Assembly: GCA_029948255.1 (NCBI GenBank)
Contig: JALIZF010001464.1
Span: forward strand, 62,001 to 126,000
Length of the DNA: 64,000 nucleotides
Origin: Telmatactis stephensoni
Taxonomy: Eukaryota > Cnidaria > Anthozoa > Actiniaria > Isophelliidae
Direction of reading: 5' to 3'
Shown: positions 31,301 through 40,227 of the stretch, piece by piece
How positions within the stretch are numbered: the first letter of the stretch is position 1
How the letters are laid out: each line of letters begins with the position of its first letter
The notes under the pieces: generated by a model
The model's input: the letters and a program-made list of their open reading frames with translations, nothing else
Told to the model about the DNA's origin: nothing
Databases searched by the model: none
Program-made: the position numbers and the translations under genes

Positions 31301-33757
31301 CAGGGATCAAATACGTAGCAGTCTAAAGTTTTGATTTCTTGAAAAACAAACAAACAAACTAGTACTTCAATCTACTTTATCTCTGATGAGAAATAAAAGC
31401 TCAAGCGCTTGATTCGCCTGCGTAGCTATCCCTTTAAAAACAAAGCGAAAGCTAGGGAGCAGGGGAGCCCGTTACGAAATATACAACCGATAAACTTTAC
31501 GGCGCTGATGATTTACGTAAAAAAATACGGGAGTGCGTAAGCTGTCGTAAACTTGTCTGCAAAATTATAGAAATTGAAAATAACGTGCGCTTCGAGAAAC
31601 ATTTGTAAACTTTACCGTTACGTTAAAGCATCCGTAATGGCGTCTTTCCAGAAACAGGCTCCAAGTCAAGCAACACAGACTATTTTTCACGATATTCAAA
31701 TATCCATAAAAATTCATTGAATTTTAATTAAATCATGGAATTTGATTGGTTCTGATAGGTCCCCAAGGGTTTAGAACAAAGATATTTGCACTACAATGCC
31801 AAACTTCGCCGAATAGACTACCCCAATTAGACATTAAAATTATTAAGTGTCTAGGTAGCGCAGCGGTCTAAGGTGATATCTAAAGGTATGGATTAGGGTC
31901 CGGATATCGTCTCCCTCCCTGGCCTTCGGGCTAAGTCAACTGTAATATGTAGCGCCGGGATAGCGTGGATGGGGCCGAAATCTTCATCCGTAACGTAAGT
32001 CGATTCGATGTCTCAGCTTCTATGAATGTCTCGGGAGAATCGTCCCAAAATTTAGTTTTTCTCTTTCTTTTTTAGTTCATTTTAAATTTTGTGTCCGGGG
32101 GGTGCATATTTAGGTGTCACAGGTTCGACTCTCCTAGGGGCTCAGGATTTTTTTTTTTTTCGTTCTTAATTTCTTTTTCCTCTTTTTCTTCCTTTTTCCT
32201 TCTTTTTCTTTCTTCCTTCCTTTTTTATTCGAAGTATTTCGAATAATTTTATTTATTAGCCAGTAGCAAAACGAGCGGAGACTGGGTCCAAGTTTTTAAA
32301 TATGAGTTAATACGCAAACAGACTCCATCATCAGAAAGAACACAAATTAGCAAGAATTGAAAATTTGGCTGGACGTTTTGGCTGGACACCATACATTTCT
32401 TTGTATAATTTTGGCAAGGTTTGAATGCTCATAACATTGAGCGCTCCCTTCTCTTCTCTCCTCCCCAGTCCCCTCCCTCTCCCTCCCCTCTCCTTCCCCT
32501 CCCCTCTCCTCCCCTCTCCCCTCGCGACGCTACGCAGTAAACAAGAATGAACGTCATTATGTTGGGAAATAATGTAAAAAGTAACGCGATGTAGCGACAT
32601 GTTTTATCTTGTTAAGTAGATGACGCACAAAGCAACACTATTTACTCAAACGGGCATTACTCAGTACAAAGGCGCAATTGAAGCCGGAGCTAACGTTTCT
32701 CAGTCAGTGGTGCCCGTCCAGTTTCCACAAAAAATAACACTCAGATTTTAGACATTTCACTACTTGAGCATAGAGGCTTTTAAAGAAATCTTATGTGAAT
32801 ATCTCAGACAACCTACTGATCCATTCGAAAGAGCCATCCTCTCGGCTTTACAAATGAATACTCCAGCGAAAGTAACTTCAAAGATTTCGGTCAAATAATG
32901 GTCCCGACATTTCCGCAGTTAAATAAATATTCGTTTTTTATGAACATCTTGTTTATTTCTTCGATTCACTATAGTAGCTTACTTCATTGACCTGCCACTA
33001 TAACCTTTTTACACCTTTCTATTAGGCTGATATACGAATTTTGTTTGCAATGCTTCACAGAAAGACCACAAAGCAACGCGCCCATCATATGAGCGAAAGG
33101 CGAGTCGAAGTGTTGTAGATGAAACTTATAATCAGATAAGACGCACATCTCTCCGGATAAACAGTTGTTAGTCTTTTGCAAGTTCTAGCGTCCTGAGTAA
33201 TTCCTTATTTGGTTCGCGCCGTGGGACAAATTCAGAAAGGAGAGCTGTCTGTATTGGCGCGGACTTACTAGCGTTAAGTCTTGTCTAAAACCGGAAAAGA
33301 CGCAAGTTATTTTCACTCTTATACCTATATGTTTATCCCAATTATTATCATTGATGAAATTTCCAAAGAGGGGCGAAGAGGATAAAAATCGAGGCAAGAT
33401 TAATCCCTTAATTACAAAGTTTCGTTGTAACCTAGCTAGACATAACTAATATGTTAATAAATTGTTACTGACCTGTATTTGGCATTGAGGGTAGCGACTG
33501 ATCCATCCATTCTCTACAACAAGACCATGGAAGACAATCACACTCATTGACAAAATCCCCGTTAGGTCATTCCAAGTCAGCGCAGCCACGATTACCAAGG
33601 TTGAAGTCTTTCCAGTAAAGAATTCTTTTCCTAACACTAACACTGCTGTGAAACAGCCAACAATACCAATAGATGATACTACAATGAACGAGACCGCGCC
33701 GATATTGTCTGGGTTGTCCTGATTTGAATTGTAGGAAGAACGATTTGTGCTGTTCAT
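19322..33757 (-). CDS. class A GPCR, prostanoid-receptor-like, 3 exons, 370 aa
   Basis: Exons: 33757-33473 (95 codons, TM1-TM2), 26917-26420 (166 codons, TM3-TM6) and 19651-19322 (109 codons plus stop, TM7 and tail). All junctions are phase 0 with AG/GT sites, and the total is 1,113 nt. TM3 begins with Cys92 exactly 24 residues before Asp116-Arg117 (MAIDR, the DRY position). The partner Cys is in loop 2, in the stretch NYTLSQGGSYVCHFDW, which resembles the Tyr...Cys-Phe-Asp-Trp loop of prostanoid receptors. TM7 has NPFTY (292-296), and Lys283 occupies the position of the ligand-binding Arg of prostanoid receptors. N-glycosylation is likely at Asn2. The ligand is unknown; other amine- or lipid-type class A receptors are possible. 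Intron 1 hosts another GPCR and intron 2 an LTR retrotransposon. Confidence 0.85.
19804..19808. repeat. target-site duplication, left copy (GCATG)
   Basis: GCATG directly precedes the left LTR and is repeated directly after the right LTR at 24493-24497. Five bases is the usual duplication size for Ty3-type integrases. Confidence 0.9.
19809..19941 (-). repeat. 3' LTR of the retrotransposon
   Basis: 133 bp, starting TGTTGTAGATG and ending ACTATAACA on the plus strand. It matches 24360-24492 except for two substitutions. As the element is on the minus strand, this is its 3' LTR. Confidence 0.93.
19942..19952 (-). other. polypurine tract
   Basis: On the minus strand AAAAGAGGGGA abuts the 3' LTR, the expected place and composition for priming of plus-strand DNA. 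Confidence 0.8.
20110..24249 (-). CDS. Gag-Pol polyprotein of LTR retrotransposon, 1,379 aa
   Basis: One uninterrupted frame with no Gag/Pol frameshift or stop. Gag-like region at about 1-220. Two CCHC zinc knuckles at Cys229-Cys232-His236-Cys242 and Cys249-Cys252-His257-Cys262. Aspartic protease with Asp348-Thr-Gly-Ala. Reverse transcriptase at about 480-660, with Asp587 and the catalytic Asp649-Asp650 (IADDIL, replacing the usual Tyr/Phe-x-Asp-Asp). RNase H at about 790-915 (Asp798, Glu838/Glu840, Asp865). Integrase zinc-binding His1014, His1017, Cys1047, Cys1050, and catalytic Asp1078, Asp1131, Glu1167, giving exactly the D,D(35)E spacing. All catalytic residues are present, so the protein may be functional. 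Asp1131 is followed by Cys-Gly-Thr rather than the common Asn-Gly. Confidence 0.96.
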   Translation of the reverse strand: MADRFEPPKMDWTNPGDIHKRFKLFKQKCQLIFDGPLDKSSEQKKVRFLLLWIGDKGLEIYNTATWANEGDNLKLDPVFDHLETYTKPRSNHILARFQLRSLKQGEMPLEEFVTKARSLIDDGGYDQQFKDETLRDTLVFGIKSDKARKDAISLGNKLTFQQVYDLAKTEESTRAQMEVIAQGTETDGHETHSIRSKTTSPKPQESRSRQPARAAQPQQRKFNFKVNGCFRCGNKHDKSAVCPAAHQKCKYCGKMGHFAKVCMTKRMKEVQEIVDSPDYQGQAIHLQEVDSTLAQDYEDDSTEHTEPIDVFIGSVESQHTVDSINNHCNRIYANVKLNDKHKIKMKVDTGADTCVITTDDLQELPFPVTIEQSNSILKAYGGSSIQNLGVTTLKVTVNNKSITTQFNIVEASGSPSMIGCKQSQQLEIITVKVHSINTPKPSEEPRPTQSRAAEGKLLKSNILEEYKDCFDKVGRFPGEKYHIQLVDNPKPVIHPPRTVPVHILPHYKAELDKMIEDNIITEVTEPTDWVNSIVCNITTTEDGKTKVRLCLDPKDLNNNIRREHYYTRTIDEILPQLHNKKYFSVADTRKGYYHVELDDESSLLCTFNTPFGRYRFNRLPFGVNVSQDIFQRKLDDVYQGIPNVTGIADDILITGSSQEEHDKAFINMLEATRKNNIGLNSSKLQFKQSSVNFYGHTITSEGIQPSTTKLEAIKNLQPPTNVKELLSILGTITYLNRYSTKLAELAAPLRQLTKKHVHFRWEQHHQIALDKIKEELCTVRILAYYDPSPMTTTILQSDASQEGLGAWIRQVDSNGQEKIIAMSSRSLTDAEKKYSNIERECLAVMYGLEKFEYYLLGRHVIVETDHSPLEVIFKKNIAETPSRLQRLLLRCLRFDVEVKYKPGKHIPVADTLSRVCFQRDNNHSEHRNIHFVTNTTCPIDTELVKARTATETTMSMLKDIIYKGWPAHRRQCPLEVQDYWNFRHDLVLEDGLILKGDKILIPTSLRKRVLSIIHTGHQGETKCILLARETVFWPGISDDIRQMVRSCEICNKYQPAQAKLPIMQPDLPTRPWQKLGTDIFELNGLKYLIVVDYYSRFPVIRLLKDMTANTVCNHLTSITAEYGLPTVIVADCGTQYISGQFKKFCEERGITINYSSPYHHQTNGLAEKAVGTCKALLRKAIEEKQCPYTAIWTYRITPLDSRLPSPYELLFGRKPRQILPSSESSLRSSHPDSEKHAEANQYRQLKQAEFFNNKAGRDKRPLHNREPVFVRNTLKGIWQQGMVLNRPNPIREPRTYLVDIDGALYQRTREHLRPRQDGTDSQPPLLTEVSAPPLSTQTCLPVPTMQPSRQEPTTDTADHSGQQTTRSGRVVKTPERFRD
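24340..24359 (-). other. primer-binding site (tRNA-Leu type)
   Basis: Minus-strand TGGTGTCAGAACGTGGAAG directly follows the 5' LTR. TGGTGTCAGAA is complementary to the CCA-containing 3' end of some eukaryotic leucine tRNAs (recalled, not searched). The tRNA identity is an inference. Confidence 0.65.
24360..24492 (-). repeat. 5' LTR of the retrotransposon
   Basis: 133 bp, the pair of 19809-19941. The two differences are GTGTTGG for GTGTAGG and CATGTAAC for CATGCAAC. It should carry the element's promoter; no clear TATA was identified. Confidence 0.93.
24493..24497. repeat. target-site duplication, right copy (GCATG)
   Basis: Direct copy of 19804-19808 immediately outside the LTR. Confidence 0.9.
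24598..26416. other. remainder of GPCR intron 2 next to exon 2
   Basis: No exon recognised. A perfect-looking palindrome centred near 26013 (TGCGCATGCTCGACGAAATAAC and its inverse) lies at 25990-26042, and the motif GCGCATGCTC recurs at 26147. A T17 run lies at 24884-24900. Confidence 0.5.
26965..27112. mobile_element. MITE, CATTCTCCACTCATCGCAG family copy 1
   Basis: The ends CATTCTCCACTCATCGCAGA and TCTGCGATGAGTGGAGAATG are inverted repeats about 100 bp apart. It lies in GPCR intron 1, 48 bp upstream of exon 2 in the direction of transcription. A second copy in inverse orientation is at 62857-63001. Confidence 0.85.
27188..27616. repeat. GAAT/GGAT/CGAA tetranucleotide satellite
   Basis: About 430 bp of imperfect 4-bp units (GAAT, GGAT, GAAC) with a higher-order repeat of about 110 bp. 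The long minus-strand frames here read as Ser-Phe-Ile-His repeats and are artefacts of the repeat. Confidence 0.9.
27617..28817. other. intronic sequence upstream of the nested GPCR
   Basis: AT-rich, no exon or repeat recognised. The promoter of the nested gene at 28818 should lie here; I could not identify a core element. Confidence 0.35.
28818..29723 (+). CDS. intronless class A GPCR, MECA-like, 301 aa, nested in an intron
   Basis: A seven-helix receptor. TM1 is at about 31-53, LNLAISDF carries Asp73 of TM2, Asp127-Arg128-Phe forms the DRY-type motif, TM6 has FFVCYFP at about 233-239, and NPVIY is at 276-280. Asn2 and Asn3 are potential glycosylation sites, and a C-terminal Cys-Cys (299-300) could be palmitoylated. 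There is no Cys at the start of TM3 and the second extracellular loop is very short without Cys. This combination is typical of the melanocortin/adenosine/cannabinoid/EDG group, and cnidarians have many such orphan receptors. The ligand is unknown. The gene lies entirely inside intron 1 of the minus-strand GPCR and reads the opposite way. Confidence 0.88.
   Translation: MNNTTFESQKTFVMELLETDVDFRNFFVSVVGINVVGSFLALFLNVLIILTFIKLPSLRTPSNTLILNLAISDFGVGLVVQPASVFSMLGELEKNLSWSSMSDEAVSKASPLLVNVSFLTVFAITVDRFLALSLHLRYQELITTKRSFIVVIMIWILSFSWTFVLLQGKYIAQVIDLSFTFFVILLTILLMVKICRVVRRHSTKMQQQSATLLSNMPRYKKSVNTMYYIIGTFFVCYFPLLCTFVVAKLILGKIVKELMYAYYLTSSLVMANSVLNPVIYFWRIQEMRNAVVKLLRSACCR
29763..30208. mobile_element. 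MITE, AGTCCAGACCCAGGCCTC family copy 1
   Basis: The outer ends AGTCCAGACCCAGGCCTCTT and AGAGGCCTGGGTCTGGACTA are inverted repeats, and the homology continues inward through TTTACCG...CAGAGTCCAGAAG. It starts 40 bp after the stop codon of the nested GPCR, so it may lie in its 3' UTR. Copy 2 is at 50999-51394. Confidence 0.85.
30655..30900. mobile_element. hairpin MITE (AAGAGACCATAATACTAAG)
   Basis: AAGAGACCATAATACTAAGAGAGCGAAACTCAG (from 30655) pairs with the inverse sequence ending at about 30859; an extra partial end TTATGGTCTCTTG follows at 30887-30899. It lies in intron 1 of the prostanoid-like GPCR. Confidence 0.75.
30990..33472. other. rest of GPCR intron 1
   Basis: No coding exon recognised. 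A weak pair of inverted segments around 31000-31165 (CCTCGTTGCC and GGAACGAGG) suggests another decayed MITE. Bases 31848-31920 carry a tRNA-like TAGGTAGCGCAGCGGTCTAAGG that could be a SINE head. Bases 32140-32225 are T/C-rich and 32445-32522 are a CCCTCTCC-rich tract. Confidence 0.4.
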
Positions 33758-34717
33758 GGTAGCAACAAGCAGAAAAATCGAGCGTATTGCGAGTTCTTTT
33801 CACAGATTTTCTCAATAATCTTAATAGATTTAAATAGATCTAAAACACGGCGTCAATCATTTTATCTGAAGCTTCCTCATGTTTTGTCTTCTTAAGACTC
33901 AATAGCAATCAATCCCTACTTTATCTGAAGCACTCTTGGAGCCGGCTTCAGCTCAGTTTCCTACAAATGTCGGATGGCAGAAAGGTGTTCATAAATAGTG
34001 TGATGAAAATGGATCCAAATTATTCTACAAAAAATCTTGTTTAAAGCGCAAGTTTTTAAGAATTCCACTTGAAGATTCTTGTTCTTGCTTGCAGTTGCTC
34101 AGAAACGTCTTGGCGACTGCCAATCTCTGCCCGTCTTTGAAGTTCTGGAGACACTGCTTTTACCGGCTTTAACAGATGTCACGAACAAGTCGATAATATG
34201 CAAGCTTAAAAACCCTTTAAAACACAAATTTTCTCTAGTAGTTTAGTATAGCAGATTCGATTCTTCTTGAAGAGAAACCCGACAAAAGACTTTGGCCTCA
34301 ACTCGACAGTACGTCTTCTGCAGTTTTCTTGAAAATGTAATATGAAAATCAGGCAAAGAAAGGAGACTTGTTGGGTGTCATCAAAATCTTTAGCTTCGCA
34401 CTAGTTCTCAATTGAAGAGCCTATAGATAACATGCTGGTTGTTGTATTTACACTGGCGAATGGCCTAAAATCAACAAAATGAGTATTTTAATTAGAAAAG
34501 TTACGGGACATCATAGAAATTGCTGCGTAATGTTTGTTGTTTGTTGTGGCTTCGCCAACATTCGAAACCGATCAAGCAAATTCAGTGGTTTTGAAGATTT
34601 CCCCCCGTAGGAAACCAAAAGGTTACTAAAACTAGCCATAAGTCTATCAACAAGGGATTTTATTAAATTGAAAAGCAAACTGACAAACTATAGTCCAAGA
34701 AGTGACAACATTTATTC

Positions 34718-34718
34718 A

Positions 34719-34783
<65 letters not shown>

Positions 34784-34790
34784 CTCTTTT
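34718..34790. repeat. (CT)n followed by (CTTT)n microsatellite
   Basis: About 20 CT units, then about six TTTC units. Confidence 0.95.
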
Positions 34791-35843
34791 TAGCTTCAGA
34801 TTCGTGCGCCGGAATACTTGTCTTAGTTTTGCCGACTGAAAGATATGAGTGAGCTTGTAAGCTACTGATAAAACAACTTTTATGAATAGCTTTTAAAATA
34901 ATTTCTAAAAAGGGACATATAGTTTTGGTTTCAACATAAAGCAATTTAAAGCAGCTTCCGTAAGTGAACATCATTGAAAATAATTCTTCTGCCAACGCTT
35001 TTAAATGGAAAAATAATAAAATGAAATCTGTCTTTCCTGTCAAATTTAAAATCCTTGGACGGTTATCGAAAGGAAATGTTGTTTTAGATAGCGGAGTTTT
35101 AATTTGAAAAAGTTTGCTTTTGGTAAAAAGTTGACAGGTTTTTCCGTCATGTTGTCTTCTCTGGTTTGAAGCTCGCGTTTTGTGTATTGAAAATATTGAG
35201 AGCTGTCAGAGCTTGCGATTGTTGACTTTTGAAATAGCTCAAAAAAAGTAGGGAGGAGGGAGAAAAGAAGCAGAAAAATCGGTTTTGGAGGAGGGAGGAA
35301 AACAATTTTGAGAGTAGTGAATGAGAAATGGCCGAAAAACTTAGGGAGGAGGGAGAAAAATGGCATTAAAATGAGGAGGAAGGATATTGAAATGCCCATT
35401 CCTCTCCGCTCTTGAAAGCTCTTGAATTGGAAGTGAAACTTTGGCAGTTCTTTATTGAAAAGATTTCTTTTGTCGCATTCTAACTTGTTTGTGAAACTAT
35501 TTTGATGCGGTAACAAATTATTAAATGCACTACTAAAATAACTGAAGATAATTTCATCTTCAAAAGCAATTGTTTGAATACTAGATTATATATCGAAAAT
35601 TTGGTATTATCATCAAAAATTGTATTTTTAAACCCTACATAAATTAGCTAGTAAAAAAAAAAACAGTTTTTTTAACTATACGAAAACTGCGAAAATTGCA
35701 CTAGCTTTTCGTATCGATTCTCAGAGAAGTATTAGAAATTCTGCATTTATATAATTAAAAGCAAATAAACTGAACCTGGAAAGTGATGAAAAGCAACAAA
35801 ATCCAATCACGCTTTTATTTTATTCTCGATATAAATATGAACA

Positions 35844-36066
35844 TTTACAGCCAAAATCGTTGCATCGCGACCAGCAAATTACAAATTTTGTTTTGATTTT
35901 GGGTTTTTCTGAGCCGTCAATCAGTTTTGGGGCGGAGCTTCTTTCAAATCAACCAATCACTGAACGAGTTCGCGAAAGCTCCGCATCCAAGAATGATGAA
36001 TGGATCAAAAAGACCAAAATCTTACCGACGTTGGAGGTCGCGATGCAACGATTTTCGCTGTAAAGT
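35844..36066. mobile_element. hairpin MITE (ATCGTTGCATCGCGACC)
   Basis: TTTACAGCCAAAATCGTTGCATCGCGACC at the left and GGTCGCGATGCAACGATTTTCGCTGTAAA at the right are inverted repeats with about 160 bp between them. Confidence 0.8.
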
Positions 36067-36568
36067 GTTTACGTGGAACTACTCATTTTAAGGTGACAAA
36101 TTTCGTTTTTTGAAAATTCGTATCTCCAGTCAGTGAGCTTTCAACTGATATCCTTCAAACTGCAGAGAGTTTTACTGATTTTGATATGCTCTTTCCAGCT
36201 ATGGTAATTGTTTTTAAGTTTGGGAACTTTTGGAATTACATGAAAAAGCCGTTAGTATGAAATGACTGTAGCAATACACAAAATACGTCATTTACACGAT
36301 AAGATTGCAGAATACGTCTTGGTAACAGTCATATTCGGATTCAGCATGAAAAATTAGTTTAGAATAGTTATGTTACCAGCCTCCAGTACCCCAAAATTCC
36401 TCCAGGTATCTGATTTTTCGAAAATGCGCCTTGTCTAATGCGCTTTCTACGTACACTTAAAAGCGTGGTCGAAAAGGATCGCTCAAAACCCACCCTAAAT
36501 CGCACCCAAATCAAAAACAAATACGCCAGAAGCAAATAACCCTTAAAATCCACAGGAAGCCCAACCAT

Positions 36569-36723
36569 CACAACTTGAAATGGCTGTAGTTCGTTTCGTC
36601 GCCTAGGTAACCCCGATGTAAATAAAACACATACAAAAAACTTCAATCTTTATGTAGTAAGTGAACGAAATGTTATAACTGTGGGTACTTTCATGTAAGA
36701 ACTACAGCCATTTCAAGTTGAGC
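36569..36723. mobile_element. hairpin element (CAACTTGAAATGGCTGTAGT)
   Basis: CAACTTGAAATGGCTGTAGT at 36569 is repeated in inverse orientation at about 36702-36721, enclosing about 110 bp. Confidence 0.65.
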
Positions 36724-36761
36724 GGTCGAGCACTAGAGAAACGAAACGAAAACGAAACCGC

Positions 36762-36904
36762 ATTCAAATTGGCGCTGAAATCCCAGCATCTTTTACGCGA
36801 AGTTTACCAAAAACCACAGGCAACCCGACTCATTTAGTCGGGTTGTCTGTGTTTTCAGTAGACTTCGCGTAAAGGATGCTGGGATTTCAGCGCCATTTTG
36901 AATT
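36762..36904. mobile_element. 143-bp hairpin MITE upstream of IRAK1BP1
   Basis: Arms 36762-36830 and 36836-36904 pair almost completely (GCGCTGAAATCCCAGCATC against GATGCTGGGATTTCAGCGC) around a five-base loop. It ends about 107 bp before the IRAK1BP1 start codon, so it overlaps the likely promoter or 5' UTR. Confidence 0.85.
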
Positions 36905-37011
36905 TCTGTTGACATTTCAACAGACTGTTCGATATCATATCGATAGACTGTTCTTGAAGTGAGCAAAAGAAATTCTTTCTTTGTAAATATTTCTGAGTAT
37001 TTTCCACTAGA

Positions 37012-40000
37012 ATGAGCTGTTCAGGATCCAAGTGGTTCAATCCTGCACAAGTGTTTGCCCAGTTTACAAGCTCAGGGGAAAAAGAAGTGAAAAATTTGTC
37101 GAGACAAGGGAAAAACGACGAAGATGAAGATGGGAAAATTCTTGAGCAAAGTTTGTCAAACAGACGAGAAATACAGATAACAGAGTGTGCAGAGGTTTCT
37201 CTTGCACCAGACAAGGCTAAAGTCTCTATTATTTGTGCTAATACGAAGGTATATAATATAAGCTTAAGTTATCCACATTTCTGATTGACTTTTTTTCCTG
37301 TTTGACTTCTTTTTTTTTGAAATTATTGACCTTATAATATCCTGTCACATAGAAATTCATGAAGCGGTACTCTTTGCATTGAATACGACGCAAAATACAA
37401 TGGGTTTCTACTGTTATTGAAATAAGTGACGGGGTATTCTAAAGTTTAGCCTGGATGGGAATTGGATGGGAGTAGAAGGGAGAAGGAATTCCACAAAATT
37501 TTACTTATTTCCTTACTCATTTCCCTTGTAAATTAGAGAAATTTATTGACTAATTTATTGAATTTATTAACAACCACCCCCTTTAAATTTTAGACCTCCT
37601 TGCAGGGGGTGTACATATGGATTTTGACAAAGTAAGTGATTTCCGATCAAATACTGAATTCTCCTTTTAAAAAAGATTTTTTGAGAGAATGTATACTTTG
37701 ATCAGAGAGCACTTTATACATTGGTTTTGCATTGGTGTCTTCAATTTGTCCTCTGTTTTCCAGGAATCTGTGGATGATGTCAAAACTAGTGTCAACAGAA
37801 GAGTTGATTATGTTCTACACACTCTGAAATCTCACCATGTTAAAGACAATTGCTATAAAATCAACAGAATTCTTTCAAGATTAGAGAATACCTACAAATA
37901 TGAAGTAGAATTTGTTGTGGAGTTCGGTGATTTTCTTAAGTGCGAAGAAATTTGTAACATGCTTGTGGAGAAATTGGATGAAACTGTAAGAGTATCTCCA
38001 CCTGTGTTTTTTCATTCCCCAACAAGATTAGAGTCTCTTAGGTGGGTATAGCACGGTTTTCACTGGCTATGCAAGCATTGCTTCATTTCCATTGGCATAA
38101 CATAAATGCCAGTGCAAGCGAAAGAAAATTTGTAGGGTTTATCATCTGCAAGTTAATGCAGCTAGGATGTAGCTCAGTATTGTTGGGTTGAAAGCCTGCA
38201 AGTGGCGCACTATGCTGCCACCATACAATCTATGTCTGATCAAGGAACATAGCTCAGGTCTAAACTGTGTTGGTTTTATAGTGCCAATAAAGCCTAGCCA
38301 AATCCTTTTCAGTCTAGAAATACATCATATAAATAAACGTTTTATTCAAATATTTCTGAATATAATCAACTCCTCTCTGAGAATTAAGCCATTCAAATCT
38401 GAAAATGCAAATTAGATGACGTCAAAGCAGGAATTTGCTTGATTTTGATTCTAGTTCTGAAACAAGTGCATTTCAGTTAAGTAGCAAAATTACTCACCAT
38501 ACCTTGTACTTTAGCAATGAGATAAATTTTGCAAATAAAATAAAATTAGTATCTAATGAATTTGTATATTTAATAATTCATTCTTTGACATCATCTCATT
38601 TGCATTTTCAGATTTGAATTGCTTAATTCTCAGAGAGGAGTTGATTTTATTCAGAAATATTTATATAAAACGTTTATTTATATGATGTATTTCAAAAAGG
38701 ATTTGGCTAGGCTTTATTGGCACTTTAATGGAGGGAAGACAACTGGAATACCCAGAAAATAACCCTTGTGGCAAGAGAGAGACCAATGAGCGTTTATCAT
38801 GGAATTCCAAAAGTCACAGTACAGAAATATAATTACCATAGCTGGAAAGAGCATGTCAAAATTAGTAAAACTGTGAAGTTTGAATGAATGAAGTTTAAAA
38901 CTAACGAAGATATGAATTTTCAAAAATCGAAATTTTGTATGAAAACATTCGCTGGTAGGCAAGAGATATGCCTACCAGCAAAGGTTTTCTTACAAATTCA
39001 CACTTTTCAAAAATTCATATTCTCGCGAGTTTTGGATTTAATTCCTTCAAACTTCACTGTCTTGCTAATTTTAACATGCTCTTTCCAGTTATGGTAATTC
39101 TTTTTCTGTTTTACAAATTGAAAAATACCTGATAAAAGCTCATTAACTCAACTCATATGGCCCAGTGCCTGAGCTGGGGCTTGAACACAGATAACAGTGG
39201 TGAGAAACAAGATAGCAAACCACCATGCCACCCTCAGAAAGACAACATTTTCAGCCTTATGCTTGTTTTGCAGTGATGACCATGGTTATGTATTCATGAG
39301 TTTTCACCTATCACAGGGTTTGTACGCCTCCTGGAAATCCTGGAAAATCCTGGATTTTTATTTTCTTCCTGGAAAGTCCTTGAAAGTCCTGGATTTTTAA
39401 ATAAATTCCTGGAGAATGCCTGGAAAACAGAAACAAATAAGTGTACATTTACTGTGCATATATGTTCGCATAAAAGCTCCGTTTACATTCCTTAACTCAG
39501 CCAGTAAAAAACGTTATGCAAATGGATTTTTTCTTGAGTGAACTATGAAAAAATCCTAGAAAACTCCAAGGCCCAGTTGTTCAAAAGCCAATTAGCACTA
39601 ATCCGGGGTTAACTCTAAAGAAAACATTTGGAGTTCATCCTGGGTTAACACTAATCCACTTTCAAACAACCAGGCCAAGGAAATAATCTGAAAATCCTCC
39701 TTGAAACTCCTGGATTTTTTCAATTTTCTGGGTGTACGAACCCATTTTCACTGCAGTACCTTTATTCTTTTGACTTAGGTGCCAAGCTTGTGTGAATGCA
39801 GTTAAAAATGCAAAGAGCAAAGCTCTACAAGTTGTTCAGATGTTCAACCAGATTCTAGGCCCACCTATTATAATCAAAGAGGACCGCTATGAAGAATGCA
39901 TGGGACCCAGTAGCGATCAAATGCACAATGAAAATGAGAAGGAAGATGGACATTCTTTATCGTATAGTGACAAAATTGCCCAAGCAACAGTGACTGTTTG

Positions 40001-40064
40001 TGTGAAAGTTTTTGTTGTGTTTGAAATCAAGGAAAAAGCTAGGATACATAAAAGGAAAAAGTAA
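37012..40064 (+). CDS. IRAK1BP1: IRAK1BP1/SIMPL-domain protein, 3 exons, 266 aa
   Basis: Exons 37012-37248 (79 codons), 37764-38041 and 39779-40064; the splice phases fit (the AG/G codon is split at the second junction) and the sum is 801 nt. The protein carries one SIMPL (DUF541) domain, beginning at REIQITECAEVSLAPDKAKV (about residue 51) and including the helix-rich NRRVDYVLHTLKSHHVKDN segment. A basic tail (KARIHKRKK) follows, as in mammalian IRAK1BP1, which binds IRAK1 and promotes NF-kB p65-dependent transcription. Length is close to the human protein (about 260 aa). In cnidarians the pathway role is an inference. Intron 2 (1.7 kb) is made mainly of three transposon-like inverted repeats. 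Confidence 0.88.
38281..38724. mobile_element. 444-bp foldback element (IRAK1BP1 intron 2)
   Basis: GTGCCAATAAAGCCTAGCCAAATCC at the left is mirrored by GGATTTGGCTAGGCTTTATTGGCAC at the right, and the arms continue inward for at least 150 bp (CTCCTCTCTGAGAATTAAGC and its inverse). Confidence 0.85.
38828..39103. mobile_element. 276-bp foldback element (IRAK1BP1 intron 2)
   Basis: AATTACCATAGCTGGAAAGAGCATGT at the left is the inverse of ACATGCTCTTTCCAGTTATGGTAATT at the right. A central palindrome, GCTGGTAGGCAAGAGATATGCCTACCAGC, lies at 38950-38980. One arm-like segment recurs at 36184-36216. Confidence 0.8.
39312..39748. mobile_element. repeat with GGGTTTGTAC...GTACGAACCC ends
   Basis: The outer ends form a short inverted repeat. 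Inside, the motif TCCTGGAAA/TTCCTGG recurs many times near both ends. It is probably a non-autonomous element; it stops about 30 bp before IRAK1BP1 exon 3. Confidence 0.55.
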
Positions 40065-40128
40065 CGTTGCTGTTTAATTTTTATGAACATTGTAAATAAT
40101 ATAATCATGATTTCGTAGTCCAAGTTTT

Positions 40129-40134
40129 AATAAA
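40129..40134 (+). terminator. poly(A) signal AATAAA of IRAK1BP1
   Basis: A canonical AATAAA 65 bp after the IRAK1BP1 stop codon. Confidence 0.65.
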
Positions 40135-40227
40135 TTATTGTATTCTACCATTATGTAATGACATGGACAGGGAGAGGGGCTTGGTCATCTAGTTCAGCAT
40201 GGCCACCGATACCACGGCAAAATATAC

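Larger units (their letters stand above)
33758..37011. other. GPCR-IRAK1BP1 intergenic region
   Basis: Divergent starts of the GPCR (minus) and IRAK1BP1 (plus) bound this interval. It holds a (CT)n(CTTT)n microsatellite and three hairpin elements, listed separately. I see no exon; the minus-strand ORF at 35046-35516 is low-complexity Phe/Leu/Ser-rich. Confidence 0.5.

Noticed and set aside
36855..37214. 119-codon minus-strand frame over IRAK1BP1 exon 1
   Set aside because: Antisense shadow of exon 1 plus the hairpin; no recognisable protein.
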